The notes under the pieces are model-generated. The model was not told the origin of the DNA. It saw only the letters and a list, made by a program, of their open reading frames with translations, and did not search any database. Of a stretch of DNA of 41,507 bases, positions 21,250 through 30,171 are shown piece after piece. Numbering within the stretch: position 1 is the stretch's first letter; each line of letters begins with the position of its first letter. The DNA comes from Ruminococcaceae bacterium UBA1730 (GTDB taxonomy: Bacteria; Bacillota; Clostridia; Oscillospirales; Acutalibacteraceae): the NCBI GenBank assembly GCA_002315935.1, contig DCII01000021.1, positions 1,193 to 42,699 on the forward strand. The letters run 5' to 3'. The translations under genes were made by a program, and so were the position numbers.

Positions 21250-22991
21250 TTTATGATGTAATGATTATCGGAAGCGGAGCTTCGGGATATGCCGCCGCCG
21301 AAAGACTTTTTGCAAACGGAATAAAAAATATCTGCCTGTTTTCCGAAAATATTTCCTGCGGAACATCAAGAAACGCAGGAAGCGACAAGCAGACTTATTA
21401 TAAGCTCGATATTTCTTCTCCGTCAGGTGACAGCATTAAGAAAATGGCAGAGGATTTATTCAACGGCGGAGCAATGAACGGAAGCGATGCCTATCTTGAA
21501 GCGGCAAACAGCTTAAGATGCTTTATGCACCTTGTAGAGCTTGGCGTTCCGTTCCCGAAGGACCCTTACGGAGTTTTTCACGGATACCGAACCGACCACG
21601 ATGCAACCAACAGGGCAACCTCCGCAGGTCCTCTGACCTCAAGATACATGACCGAAAGGCTTGAAGATAAGGTCAGGGAAAACGGAATTGAAATCAGAGA
21701 CGGCTACACGGCAATCAGATTGATTATCAAGGATAAGAAATGCTTCGGAGCATATTTTGTCAATGATAATAAGGTTATTCCCGTATTCGCAAAAGCGGTT
21801 ATTCTCTGCACGGGAGCACCGGCGGCAATCTATGAAAATTCGGTTTATCCAATCGGTCATAAGGGTGCAACGGGTCTTGCAATTGAGGCAGGGGCAGAAC
21901 TTCAGAATTTTCAGGAATGGCAATACGGAATTGCATCGAAAAAATTCAGATGGAATCTTTCGGGAAGTTATCAGCAGGTTATTCCGAGATATATTTCGGT
22001 TGATGAAAACGGCAACGAAACCGAATTTCTCCGCTCTCTTCCCGATTATCTGAATCTTGTTTTTCTCAAGGGCTATGAATGGCCGTTTGACAGCAACAAA
22101 ACAGGCGGTTCATCGCAGGTTGATATTCTCGTTTCGCAGGAAATAGCAAAGGGAAACAGCGTTTATCTTGATTATATCCATAATCCCTCGGATTTCGGTT
22201 TTTCGCTTCTGAATGAAACCTCTTCAACCTATCTTGAAAAGGCTGATGCAACGGGCGAAGCTCCGATTGACAGGCTTATTCAGCTTAATCCTAAGGCATA
22301 TGAGCTTTATCTGAATAACGGAATTGACCTGAAAAAAGAATATCTTGAAATCGGCGTATGTGCCCAGCATAACAACGGCGGAATAAGAGTTGATGCTCAC
22401 GGCGAAACGAACATAAAGGGTCTTTTCTGTGCAGGAGAAGCCTCGGGCAGATTCGGCGTTTATCGCCCCGGGGGAGCGGCTCTTAACGACACGCAGGTCG
22501 GAGCATTGCTCATTGCGGATTATCTGAAAAATTCTCTTTCGGAATATTGCACTGAAGAGTGTGCTGAAATTCCCGAATTGCCGTTTCTTTCCGAAAAATC
22601 AAATACCAATGAAATTAACAGATATTTTGCCGTTAAAATGAGCGAATCGGCGGCAAATGTGAGAGATATTAAAAAAATAAAAGTCATCGCAAACGAGCTT
22701 GAAGCGTTGCTGAATGACTTTGAAAAAAAGGTCAGTGCATCTGACCTCGAAAATTATTTTGCTCTTTATTCCGTAACTCTTTCAAGGCTTTCGCTGTGCA
22801 GAACAATTCTCGAATGTGCCGAAAAATGCGGCTCAAGAGGCGGATGTATGTATATAAAAGACGGCGAAAAAATCCCCGAAAACACGGAATATAGAAAAAT
22901 GATAACCATTACATCCGTTGAAGGTGTTTCTTTCATCCCCGTTGACGGAATACCGACGGAAGAATATGTTTTTGAAAAGCTTTTGAAATAG
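21246..22991 (+). CDS. FAD-binding oxidoreductase of the fumarate reductase/succinate dehydrogenase flavoprotein family
   Basis: This 581-residue flavoprotein has the N-terminal dinucleotide-binding motif GSGASG (9-14). A family-type substrate loop (TDHDATNRATSAG) and a conserved FAD-binding end (HNNGGIRVDAHGETNI, then GLFCAGEASG) are present. A helical C-terminal domain of about 150 residues matches the capping region of aspartate oxidase and SdhA. No heme, flavin-attachment or membrane segments are seen, so it is a soluble enzyme rather than a respiratory complex. It overlaps the SDR gene by 4 nt. It may oxidise or reduce a sugar-acid or aromatic-acid intermediate, or pass electrons to the reductase upstream. 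Both are inferred. Confidence 0.85.
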   Translation: MIYDVMIIGSGASGYAAAERLFANGIKNICLFSENISCGTSRNAGSDKQTYYKLDISSPSGDSIKKMAEDLFNGGAMNGSDAYLEAANSLRCFMHLVELGVPFPKDPYGVFHGYRTDHDATNRATSAGPLTSRYMTERLEDKVRENGIEIRDGYTAIRLIIKDKKCFGAYFVNDNKVIPVFAKAVILCTGAPAAIYENSVYPIGHKGATGLAIEAGAELQNFQEWQYGIASKKFRWNLSGSYQQVIPRYISVDENGNETEFLRSLPDYLNLVFLKGYEWPFDSNKTGGSSQVDILVSQEIAKGNSVYLDYIHNPSDFGFSLLNETSSTYLEKADATGEAPIDRLIQLNPKAYELYLNNGIDLKKEYLEIGVCAQHNNGGIRVDAHGETNIKGLFCAGEASGRFGVYRPGGAALNDTQVGALLIADYLKNSLSEYCTEECAEIPELPFLSEKSNTNEINRYFAVKMSESAANVRDIKKIKVIANELEALLNDFEKKVSASDLENYFALYSVTLSRLSLCRTILECAEKCGSRGGCMYIKDGEKIPENTEYRKMITITSVEGVSFIPVDGIPTEEYVFEKLLK

Positions 22992-23041
22992 CGGAGATAC
23001 TCTGCAAAGATATATAAAATACAGTTTAAAAGGAGATAACT

Positions 23042-23737
23042 ATGGGAAAAATTGTTGCAATGGGTGGCGGCTTCGGCGGCGATGACGGAATTGAGCTTAT
23101 GAAATATATTTTTGAGCTTTCCGGAAAAGAAAAGCCGAATTATCTTCAGATTCCGACAGCAGGCTATGATATGCCCGATGTAGGTTCTCTCGCAAACCAC
23201 GCAAGATGGGGCTGCGAAACCGATATTCTCTATCTTACCCACGCTTACATAACGGAAGAAATTGTTGCCGAAAAAATCAGAAAAGCCGATATAATCTATG
23301 TTCCCGGCGGCAACCTTAAGTTCCTTGCCGATTGGTGGAAGAAAACAAAGGCTGATAAATACCTCAAGGAAGCATTTGATGACGGCAAGGTTCTTTTCGG
23401 CTCATCCTCCGGCAGTATGTGCTGGTTCAAGCAGGGCTTTGACGACTGTGCACCTCTCGGAGAATTCATGTTTGTTGATGTTCTCGGACTTATTCCGTAT
23501 AATAATGTTCCGCATTATGAGGGAGCATTCTGGCAGACCTTCAACGAATGGGCAACCAAAACACCCCTCTCAACCATTGCTTGCGAAAACAACACCGCTC
23601 TTTGTTATATTGACGGCAAATATTCAATCAAGGTTGCATCAGACAGACCCGATGCAAGAGTATGGTTCTTCGATGCCGAAGACGGCTATAAGAGATATGA
23701 CCTTCGTCAGCATCCCGAAATCCTTGAAAGATTATAA
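23042..23737 (+). CDS. Peptidase E-like (S51) / type 1 glutamine amidotransferase-like protein
   Basis: This 231-residue protein belongs to the S51 family, whose founding member cleaves Asp-X dipeptides. The opening KIVAMGGG and the PGGN segment (88-91) are typical. The nucleophile elbow reads GSSSG (120-124), with S122 aligned to the catalytic Ser of E. coli PepE; Ser replaces Ala in the usual GxSAG. C-terminal CENNTALCYIDGKY is also typical. The gene has a good AAAAGGAG site and follows the flavoprotein by 50 nt, so it may be the last gene of the operon or independent. The true substrate of the Firmicutes group is not settled. It ends 2 nt from the convergent clpE stop. Confidence 0.85.
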   Translation: MGKIVAMGGGFGGDDGIELMKYIFELSGKEKPNYLQIPTAGYDMPDVGSLANHARWGCETDILYLTHAYITEEIVAEKIRKADIIYVPGGNLKFLADWWKKTKADKYLKEAFDDGKVLFGSSSGSMCWFKQGFDDCAPLGEFMFVDVLGLIPYNNVPHYEGAFWQTFNEWATKTPLSTIACENNTALCYIDGKYSIKVASDRPDARVWFFDAEDGYKRYDLRQHPEILERL

Positions 23738-23739
23738 CT

Positions 23740-26040
23740 TCAGGCGAAATTGCAGATGATTTTATCGCCGTCTGCGGATACGGAAACGGCATTGAATGAG
23801 CCTGTTTCGTTAACGATTTTTGTTGTTATAACATCCTCAACATTGCGGCGGATAACATTGCGAAGGTCTCTTGCCCCTCTTGTGCCGTCAACGGAAAGAT
23901 GGGCAATTGCACCTGTTGCTTTATCATCCCATGTAAAGGATATTCCCTTGTCAGCAAGCGGCTCAACAAGCTCCGAGAGCAGGAGAGCGGCAATTTTTTC
24001 ATAATCTGTCTGAGTGAGGTCGTTGAAGACGATAACCTCATCAACTCTGCCGATGAATTCGGGACGAAGGAATTCGGAAAGAGCCTTGAGAGCGTTATCC
24101 TTCGATGCCTCATTCTTTGTTTTTGCGAAGCCGAGAGCACCGGAACCTCTGTTGCTTCCTGCATTTGAGGTCATGATGATAACGGTGTTTTCAAAGCTTA
24201 CCGTTCTTCCCTGTGCATCGTTGATTTTTCCTTCGTCAAGAATTTGAAGAAGGATATTCATAACATCGGGATGAGCCTTTTCGATTTCATCAAAAAGAAC
24301 AACGGAATAGGGCTTGCGGCGAACCTTTTCGGTAAGCTGACCTGCTTCATCATAGCCGACATATCCCGGGGGAGAGCCGATAATTCTTGAAACGGAATGC
24401 TTCTCCATGAATTCGCTCATGTCAAGCCTGATAAGCGTTTCGGGAGTGTCAAAAAGCTCCTTGGCAAGAAGCTTGACAAGCTCGGTTTTGCCGACACCCG
24501 TCGGACCGACAAAGATAAATGATGCAGGTCTGCGGCGTGGATTTATCTGAACTCTGCCTCTGCGGATGGCTGCACTGACGAGCGAAACAGCTTCATCCTG
24601 GCCGATGAGCTTTGCCTTGAGATTTTCTTCGAGATTTCTTAAACGGCGAAGGTCGCTTTCAATAACCTTGCTTGCAGGAATGCCTGTCCAGAGCTGAATT
24701 ACCTTTGCAAGGTCTTCCTCGGTCACATAATTATCCGAGGCAAGCTTTTCAAGCTCTGCGGCTTCTTCACGCTTCTTAATCAATTCACCCTTGACTCTGG
24801 CTATTTCTTCATAATTGACTTCTTCGGTTGTTTCCGCAAGAGAGGTTTCGCTGACCTCAAGCTCTTCGATTTCGGCGAGTGCGGCTTCATAATCGCTTAT
24901 CGCCTTGTTGCGAAGATTTGCACAGGTGCAGGCTTCGTCAAGCAGGTCAATTGCCTTGTCGGGCAGGAAACGGTCGTTGATATATCTTTCGGAAAGCATA
25001 ACCGCTTTTTCAATGAGAGTATCGCTGACCCTGACCTTGTGATAATTTTCGTAATATTCCTTAACACCCTTCAGCATTTCGGATGTCTGCTCAATTGAAG
25101 GCTCTTCAACCTTAACGGGTTGAAGGCGGCGTTCAAGAGCGGCATCCTTTTCAATATACTTGCGGTATTCGGTGAAGGTGGTTGCACCGATAATCTGAAT
25201 TTCTCCCCTTGAAAGAGAAGGCTTGAGGATATTGGCGGCGTTCATCGAGCCTTCGGCATCGCCCGTTCCGACAAGAGAATGAACCTCGTCAATGAAAAGA
25301 ATGATATTGCCCTCGCTCTTAACCTCGTCAATAAGACCCTTGATTCTGCTTTCAAACTGACCTCTGAACTGTGTTCCTGCAACAAGAGCAGTCAGGTCAA
25401 GAAGGTGGATTTCCTTTGACTGAAGCTTCGCAGGAACCTCGCCTGCGGCAATCTTGAGAGCAAGACCCTCGGCAATTGCCGTTTTGCCGACACCGGGTTC
25501 GCCGATAAGGCAGGGGTTATTCTTTGTTCTTCTGCAAAGAATTTGAATTGCACGATAGATTTCGTTTTCTCTGCCGATAATGCGGTCAATTTTTCCTGCT
25601 CTTGCCTTTGCGGTAAGGTCGGTGCAGTATTGCGAAAGGAATTTACGCTTTTTGGCGTTATCATCCTTGTTATCTTTATTCTTTTTTCCCCATTTCTTTT
25701 TCTTTTCGCCCTCGGCAGGTGCTTCGGAGGAGGTCTGTTCCTCTTTTTCTTCGCCGCCGTTCATTGCGGCAAAATTCTGGAGAAACGGAGGAAATGTTCC
25801 TGCTCCGCCCGGCTCAAAGCTTCCGTCTTCGCCGAACATATCTTCAAACTGTTCGCTGACCTCGTCAAGCTCGTCCTCGGATATGCCCATGCTCTGCATA
25901 ATCTGCTTCACGGGGCCGATGTTCATTTCCATTGCACACTTGATGCAGAGACCTTCCTGAGTAGTTTTTTCGCCCTCAACCTTTGTGATGAAAAACATTG
26001 CGGGGCGTTTATGACATTTTGCACATAAAACCTGTTTCAT
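23740..26040 (-). CDS. clpE: ATP-dependent Clp protease ATP-binding subunit, ClpE type
   Basis: This 766-residue Hsp100 unfoldase feeds proteins to ClpP. An N-terminal zinc finger (C6, C9, C32, C35) replaces the double Clp-N domain, as in ClpE. An acidic and then Lys-rich linker (50-132) follows. AAA-1 has Walker A GEPGVGKT (180-187) and Walker B ILFIDE (247-252), and a middle coiled coil spans about 380-435. AAA-2 has GPTGVGKT (512-519) and VVLFDE (580-585). The LGF tripeptide in GALGFAK is the expected ClpP-docking loop. No ctsR, mcsA or mcsB is nearby, and no CtsR operator was noticed. It is the last gene of the minus-strand run, 18 nt after pgsA. Confidence 0.93.
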   Translation of the reverse strand: MKQVLCAKCHKRPAMFFITKVEGEKTTQEGLCIKCAMEMNIGPVKQIMQSMGISEDELDEVSEQFEDMFGEDGSFEPGGAGTFPPFLQNFAAMNGGEEKEEQTSSEAPAEGEKKKKWGKKNKDNKDDNAKKRKFLSQYCTDLTAKARAGKIDRIIGRENEIYRAIQILCRRTKNNPCLIGEPGVGKTAIAEGLALKIAAGEVPAKLQSKEIHLLDLTALVAGTQFRGQFESRIKGLIDEVKSEGNIILFIDEVHSLVGTGDAEGSMNAANILKPSLSRGEIQIIGATTFTEYRKYIEKDAALERRLQPVKVEEPSIEQTSEMLKGVKEYYENYHKVRVSDTLIEKAVMLSERYINDRFLPDKAIDLLDEACTCANLRNKAISDYEAALAEIEELEVSETSLAETTEEVNYEEIARVKGELIKKREEAAELEKLASDNYVTEEDLAKVIQLWTGIPASKVIESDLRRLRNLEENLKAKLIGQDEAVSLVSAAIRRGRVQINPRRRPASFIFVGPTGVGKTELVKLLAKELFDTPETLIRLDMSEFMEKHSVSRIIGSPPGYVGYDEAGQLTEKVRRKPYSVVLFDEIEKAHPDVMNILLQILDEGKINDAQGRTVSFENTVIIMTSNAGSNRGSGALGFAKTKNEASKDNALKALSEFLRPEFIGRVDEVIVFNDLTQTDYEKIAALLLSELVEPLADKGISFTWDDKATGAIAHLSVDGTRGARDLRNVIRRNVEDVITTKIVNETGSFNAVSVSADGDKIICNFA

Positions 26041-26058
26041 TTCAAAATTTCCTTTTTC

Positions 26059-26679
26059 TTATTTGGATGATTTCTTCTCCCTGACCTGCTGTAAAACTCC
26101 CGGAATATAGCTGCAGAATGCAACGAGAGTAAGAATTGCACTGATAATTATAAGAGCAATCATAAGTCCGGAGGGAATAAGACCGTTGACGATTATGCCG
26201 ATGTCGGGTCCGAAGGCTATAATTGCAATCATGATGATATAGAAAGCGAAGGTGGCGATTTTGCCCGGAAGCTCTGCGGCAACGGGGCGAAGACCGGTTG
26301 CGAGCATGATAGTTGCTCCGACAACCATAACGGCTTCCTTGATAAGGAAAACAAGGAAAATCCAGCTGAATTTCTTAACAAGCTCATCTGATGAACCTGC
26401 AAAGGTCATGTAAAGCACAATTGCAATGGTAATCTGGGTGAGCTTATCTGCACAGGGGTCAAGAATCTTGCCGAGTGCACTTATCTGATTGAATTTTCTG
26501 GCTATTTTTCCGTCAAAGAAATCACTCAATCCGGAGAGTGCGAGAACGAAGACCGCCCACGCATAGTATTCTTTGCAGAAAAGCACCGCAAAAATCGGAA
26601 CCATTATTATTCTTAAAAATGAAAGAAGATTGGGAATTGTTTTCCAGTTTGAAAATAAATCTTTGATATTGGTGTCCAT
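26059..26679 (-). CDS. pgsA: CDP-diacylglycerol-glycerol-3-phosphate 3-phosphatidyltransferase
   Basis: This 206-residue membrane enzyme makes phosphatidylglycerol phosphate, the committed step to phosphatidylglycerol. The CDP-alcohol phosphotransferase signature D-G-x2-A-R-x8-G-x3-D-x3-D is complete at D56, G57, A60, R61, G70, D74 and D78. About five to six hydrophobic segments follow, with a basic C-terminal tail. Length is normal to slightly long for the family. GGAGG precedes the ATG. It lies 18 nt after cvpA in the same minus-strand run. Confidence 0.93.
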   Translation of the reverse strand: MDTNIKDLFSNWKTIPNLLSFLRIIMVPIFAVLFCKEYYAWAVFVLALSGLSDFFDGKIARKFNQISALGKILDPCADKLTQITIAIVLYMTFAGSSDELVKKFSWIFLVFLIKEAVMVVGATIMLATGLRPVAAELPGKIATFAFYIIMIAIIAFGPDIGIIVNGLIPSGLMIALIIISAILTLVAFCSYIPGVLQQVREKKSSK

Positions 26680-26697
26680 GATTAACCTCCAAAAATA

Positions 26698-27387
26698 TCA
26701 ATCCACGATAATTCCGGTGAGAATACCGCCGAAGGATTGAACAAGAGTTGATGAAGCAATTGCCTGTGCATAATCGGAAGAAGGCAAAATATTCTGAACG
26801 AGCATAAACAGACTGCTGAGAATAAGAACAATAATCAGGCCCTTGAGTGCTCCGAGAATAAGACCGAGAGTCTTGTTGACCTGCTTGAGAATCGGGAGCT
26901 TGAAAACGAGCGAAAAAATACCGGCTGAAATTGACGAAACCAATTTGACGGCAATGAATACAACAGCATATCCGATACCTGTGATAATCGGTTTCAGCAT
27001 TGTTTCGGTTGCTGTTGCAAGCTTGAGAGCAAGAGCATTAACCTGCGAAGAGGTGAAGGAATTTCCGATAATGCTCTTGAAGGAGAAGCCTGCATTGTTT
27101 GCGGTTGTTACGAGATATGCCGGCAATTCCGCAATAGCGGCATCAGTGCCCTTGAGAACGTTTTGACGAAGAATATCCGTAAAATATTCAACGAGGTCTT
27201 CGTGAATGAAATTATCCGTCAGCCATTGACCGGCAGGAGCTGAAAGTGATTTTGCAATTATAAGACCGAGAATTGAGAAAATAAGGGTTATGGCAATTCT
27301 GCCGAAGCCCTTTGAACTGCCCAAAAGGACATGGTAACCAAGAATCAGAATGAGTAAAGCATCAATTGTGAAACCCGAAATATTCAT
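26698..27387 (-). CDS. CvpA family membrane protein
   Basis: This 229-residue protein has four hydrophobic segments (about 8-45, 130-165 and 180-200, with a further one near the end). It opens with the typical CvpA pattern: an Asp after the first short strand (FTIDALLILILGYHVLLGSSKGFGR) and later KTLGLILGALKGLIIV. Its length exceeds that of E. coli CvpA (about 160 residues) because of an extracellular loop of about 70 residues, which is common in Firmicutes. CvpA proteins are linked to envelope homeostasis and colicin V production; the exact role is unclear. AAGGAGG precedes the ATG. Confidence 0.82.
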   Translation of the reverse strand: MNISGFTIDALLILILGYHVLLGSSKGFGRIAITLIFSILGLIIAKSLSAPAGQWLTDNFIHEDLVEYFTDILRQNVLKGTDAAIAELPAYLVTTANNAGFSFKSIIGNSFTSSQVNALALKLATATETMLKPIITGIGYAVVFIAVKLVSSISAGIFSLVFKLPILKQVNKTLGLILGALKGLIIVLILSSLFMLVQNILPSSDYAQAIASSTLVQSFGGILTGIIVD

Positions 27388-27399
27388 ATATAATCCTCC

Positions 27400-28611
27400 T
27401 TAATATTTGCAAATTGAACTGCCTTCAACTGTGTAAATGTTGTTTGAAGAAAGGAGAAGATATTTGACATGATTATCTGCGTTAATGGTTTTCAGCTCTT
27501 CTCCCTTTGTTGAATAGATTCTGATTTCGCTTCCCGAAGAAACCGCAAATCTGTTGCCTCTGATGCTTATTGCATTCGGCGGATAATCAACGGTTATGTT
27601 GCAGGTTGCTTTGCCGTAAGAAGAATATCTGATAAGTCTGAATTGCGAACCGCCGAATTCTCTGTAACAGAGAACTGTGTTGCCGCTGTCATCTGAATCG
27701 GTTGCAACAAGGCTTGATTCCGAATAGCTTTCTTCGCTTATGACGGTTCCTTTTTTGTCAATGACAATCGTTTTGTTATCGCCGATTGCAATGATTTTTC
27801 CCGAGGAGGTGAAAACAACCTTCAGAAGAGCTGTGCCGTCAAAGCGAAGGTCAACGGACGGTTCGGTGCTGTTGATTGAGAAAACGATAAGTCTTGAATA
27901 GATTTCGGCATTCTGCGAGCTGATTGCCGCAAGAGCAACGCTTCTTCCGTTATCCGAAAGACCGATTGCCGAAACGAATTCCCTTGAGCAATTCCATTGG
28001 AACACCTTCTTGAAACGGGTGTTTCTGACTTCAACAACGCTCTGTGTGTTTTCGGAAGGATAGGTTATTGCAAAATAACCGTTGTCAGCAAGTGCGGTGG
28101 TATTGACGGTTGAATCAACCTCGATGCTTCCGAGCTTTTCCGTTTTGCTGTGAAGCGAAACCTTGCCGGAGGATGTGCTGAAAATCAATGCTCTGCCGTT
28201 TTCCGTTATTACCTTTGAATCGGCGGAATCAAGCTGACAGTTTTCTCTTTCCTTTACGGAAGATGAAATAACCTTTGCGTTATCGGATGTGACGATGATA
28301 ATATCGTTTCCGATAAGGTCAGCTTTGCGGAAATTCAGAGAATCCGCATCATAGGGGAATGAACCCGAATGAGAGAAAAGAGACGGGATTGCTCTGAGCA
28401 CATCGGTTGTGTTTGAGGTTGCAACATTTCCGAGAGCCCGTGCACTGAGAAATATTGCCGTAAACACCGCAATAATAACAATAGGAATTTTCAGAAACCT
28501 GAATATCTTTTTTGTTGCAAGCTGTTTTCTGACCTTGCCGAGATTGATTACCGACTTGTCTTTTTTCTTCTTTTTGACAGGCTTAGCCTTGGTGAGCCTA
28601 TCTTTTTTCAT
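27400..28611 (-). CDS. DUF5711-like membrane-anchored beta-propeller protein
   Basis: This 403-residue protein has a Lys-rich cytoplasmic N-terminus and one membrane segment (about residues 45-62 of the chosen product). About 320 residues outside the membrane form repeated short beta-strand units (for example SDNGRSVALAAIS, ADNGYFAITYPS, DDSGNTVLCYR), consistent with a WD40-like propeller. I recall clostridial proteins of this layout as DUF5711; no function is known. I chose the ATG at 28611 because GGGGAGGTG lies just upstream; the ATG at 28626 would put that site inside the gene. Its start lies inside the end of truA. Confidence 0.75.
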   Translation of the reverse strand: MKKDRLTKAKPVKKKKKDKSVINLGKVRKQLATKKIFRFLKIPIVIIAVFTAIFLSARALGNVATSNTTDVLRAIPSLFSHSGSFPYDADSLNFRKADLIGNDIIIVTSDNAKVISSSVKERENCQLDSADSKVITENGRALIFSTSSGKVSLHSKTEKLGSIEVDSTVNTTALADNGYFAITYPSENTQSVVEVRNTRFKKVFQWNCSREFVSAIGLSDNGRSVALAAISSQNAEIYSRLIVFSINSTEPSVDLRFDGTALLKVVFTSSGKIIAIGDNKTIVIDKKGTVISEESYSESSLVATDSDDSGNTVLCYREFGGSQFRLIRYSSYGKATCNITVDYPPNAISIRGNRFAVSSGSEIRIYSTKGEELKTINADNHVKYLLLSSNNIYTVEGSSICKY

Positions 28612-29359
28612 GTTGCACCTCCCCATATCTTATTCTGTTCAGGTAAAGTCCGTGAGCCGGAGCGGTCTGACCTGCCGCAAACCGGTTTTTCGATGCGATA
28701 ATCTGCCTGATTGAATTCTGCGGAATTTTACCGCTTGAAATGTCAATCAGAGTGCCGACCATTATACGCACCATGTTATAGAGAAAGCCGTCTGCCTCAA
28801 CACGGAAGATAATCATATCTCCGTCTCTTTCAACAGAAGCATTCATAACCGTTCTGACCGTGCTTTCAACGCTGCTTCCCGATGCACAGAAGGCGGCAAA
28901 ATCATAAGTGCCGACAAAGTCCTTTGCCTGCCTATCAAGCATATCTTCATCAAGAAGATATTTATAATGTAATGAATATTTATATAAAAAGGGATTCTTG
29001 ATTGGCGAATTATAAATCTTATAGATATATTCCTTGGATTTGCAGTCATATCTTGCATGAAATTCATAATCAACCTCTTTGCAGTCAATCGCCGCAATGT
29101 CACGGGGAAGAACCGCATTGAGAGCCGAAACGAGCTTTTCACACGGAATATTGTTTTCTGTACGCAGGTTACAGCAATACATATTTGCGTGAACTCCTGC
29201 ATCGGTTCTTGAACAGCCGACTATGTTATCACGCTTTTGCAGAATCTGCTCAAGACCGTCCTGCAAGGTTTGCTGAATTGTTTGGGCGTTGCTCTGAACC
29301 TGCCAGCCGTGATATGACGAGCCGTCAAAGGAAATAGTGAGAAGAAGATTTCTCATCAT
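28598..29359 (-). CDS. truA: tRNA pseudouridine(38-40) synthase
   Basis: This 253-residue enzyme converts uridines 38-40 of the tRNA anticodon arm to pseudouridine. The catalytic aspartate is D53 in CSRTDAGVHA, where Cys-Ser replaces the common Gly of GRTDAGVH. FDGSSYHGWQ (11-20) and the C-terminal FLYNMVRIMVGTL are further family motifs. The start overlaps the ecfT stop as ATATGATG, so translation is coupled. Position directly after ecfA-ecfT is the classic Firmicutes order. Confidence 0.95.
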   Translation of the reverse strand: MMRNLLLTISFDGSSYHGWQVQSNAQTIQQTLQDGLEQILQKRDNIVGCSRTDAGVHANMYCCNLRTENNIPCEKLVSALNAVLPRDIAAIDCKEVDYEFHARYDCKSKEYIYKIYNSPIKNPFLYKYSLHYKYLLDEDMLDRQAKDFVGTYDFAAFCASGSSVESTVRTVMNASVERDGDMIIFRVEADGFLYNMVRIMVGTLIDISSGKIPQNSIRQIIASKNRFAAGQTAPAHGLYLNRIRYGEVQHEKR

Positions 29360-30171
29360 ATCACCGCCTCAAAGAATATATTCAGAATGATGATTCCTGC
29401 CGTTGCGGCGGTGCAGTATAAAATAAGAACAATGTCTCTGAACGAAACCTTCATCTGCTTCATCCTTGTTCTGCCCTCTCCGCCGGTGTAGCATCGGCAG
29501 GTCATTGCGAGAGCAAGCTCATATGCACGCCTGAATGACGAAACCATCAGCGGAATGAATATCGGAACGAGTGCCTTTGCTCTCTGGAGAATTCCTCCCG
29601 TTTCGAGGTCTGCACCCCTTGCCTTCTGAGCATTCATTATTCGCTCGATTTCTCTGATGAGTGTGGGAATGAAGCGAAGAGCAAGGGTCATCATCATTGC
29701 AAGGGTATGCACCTTTATTTTGAATACCTTCAGAGGAGAAAGAACTCTTTCAAGTCCGTCAGTAAGTGCAGTCGGAGTTGTGGTGTAGGTGAGAATTGAG
29801 CTTATCACAACGAGAGAAATTATTCTTATCATTGTGAAAATCGCCGTGTTGACGCCTTTTTCCGTAACCTTGATTTTCCACCATTCCCAATATGTTGCTC
29901 CGCCCTGTGTGTAGAAAATGTTGAGAATTGCGGTAAAAATAAGAATAATGACTATCGGCTTGAGGCTTTTCAGAATCATTTTCATCGGAACTCTTGAAAC
30001 AAGAGAAGTGATGATTGCCGTCAAAGCAATAATTCCGAGCGAAAAAAAGTTTTTGCAAACGAAAATAACAACGATAAGCCAGAAGGAGGTTATCAGCTTG
30101 ATTCTCGGGTCTGCTCTGTGAAGAACGGAGGAACCCGGATAATACTGACCGAAGGTGATTTCACCTATCAT
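29356..30171 (-). CDS. ecfT: Energy-coupling factor transporter transmembrane component EcfT
   Basis: This 271-residue membrane protein links the ATPases to exchangeable substrate-binding S proteins in ECF vitamin and metal transporters. It has about five to six membrane helices and the cytoplasmic coupling-helix Arg motifs (ARG in NAQKARGADLE, with a second Arg-rich stretch near RRAYELALAMTCR). I chose the ATG at 30171, which overlaps the ecfA2 stop (ATGA) and has GGGGAGG 8 nt upstream; a GTG at 30180 is less likely. No S component is encoded nearby, as usual for this shared group II module. Confidence 0.93.
   Translation of the reverse strand: MIGEITFGQYYPGSSVLHRADPRIKLITSFWLIVVIFVCKNFFSLGIIALTAIITSLVSRVPMKMILKSLKPIVIILIFTAILNIFYTQGGATYWEWWKIKVTEKGVNTAIFTMIRIISLVVISSILTYTTTPTALTDGLERVLSPLKVFKIKVHTLAMMMTLALRFIPTLIREIERIMNAQKARGADLETGGILQRAKALVPIFIPLMVSSFRRAYELALAMTCRCYTGGEGRTRMKQMKVSFRDIVLILYCTAATAGIIILNIFFEAVI

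Noticed and set aside
19307..22991. Direct assignment of the OYE/SDR/FAD trio as an equol (daidzein-reducing) cluster
   Set aside because: The enzyme classes match, but the OYE protein lacks the C-terminal domain of daidzein reductase and the genes are fused into a KDG kinase/aldolase operon. Kept only as one hypothesis.
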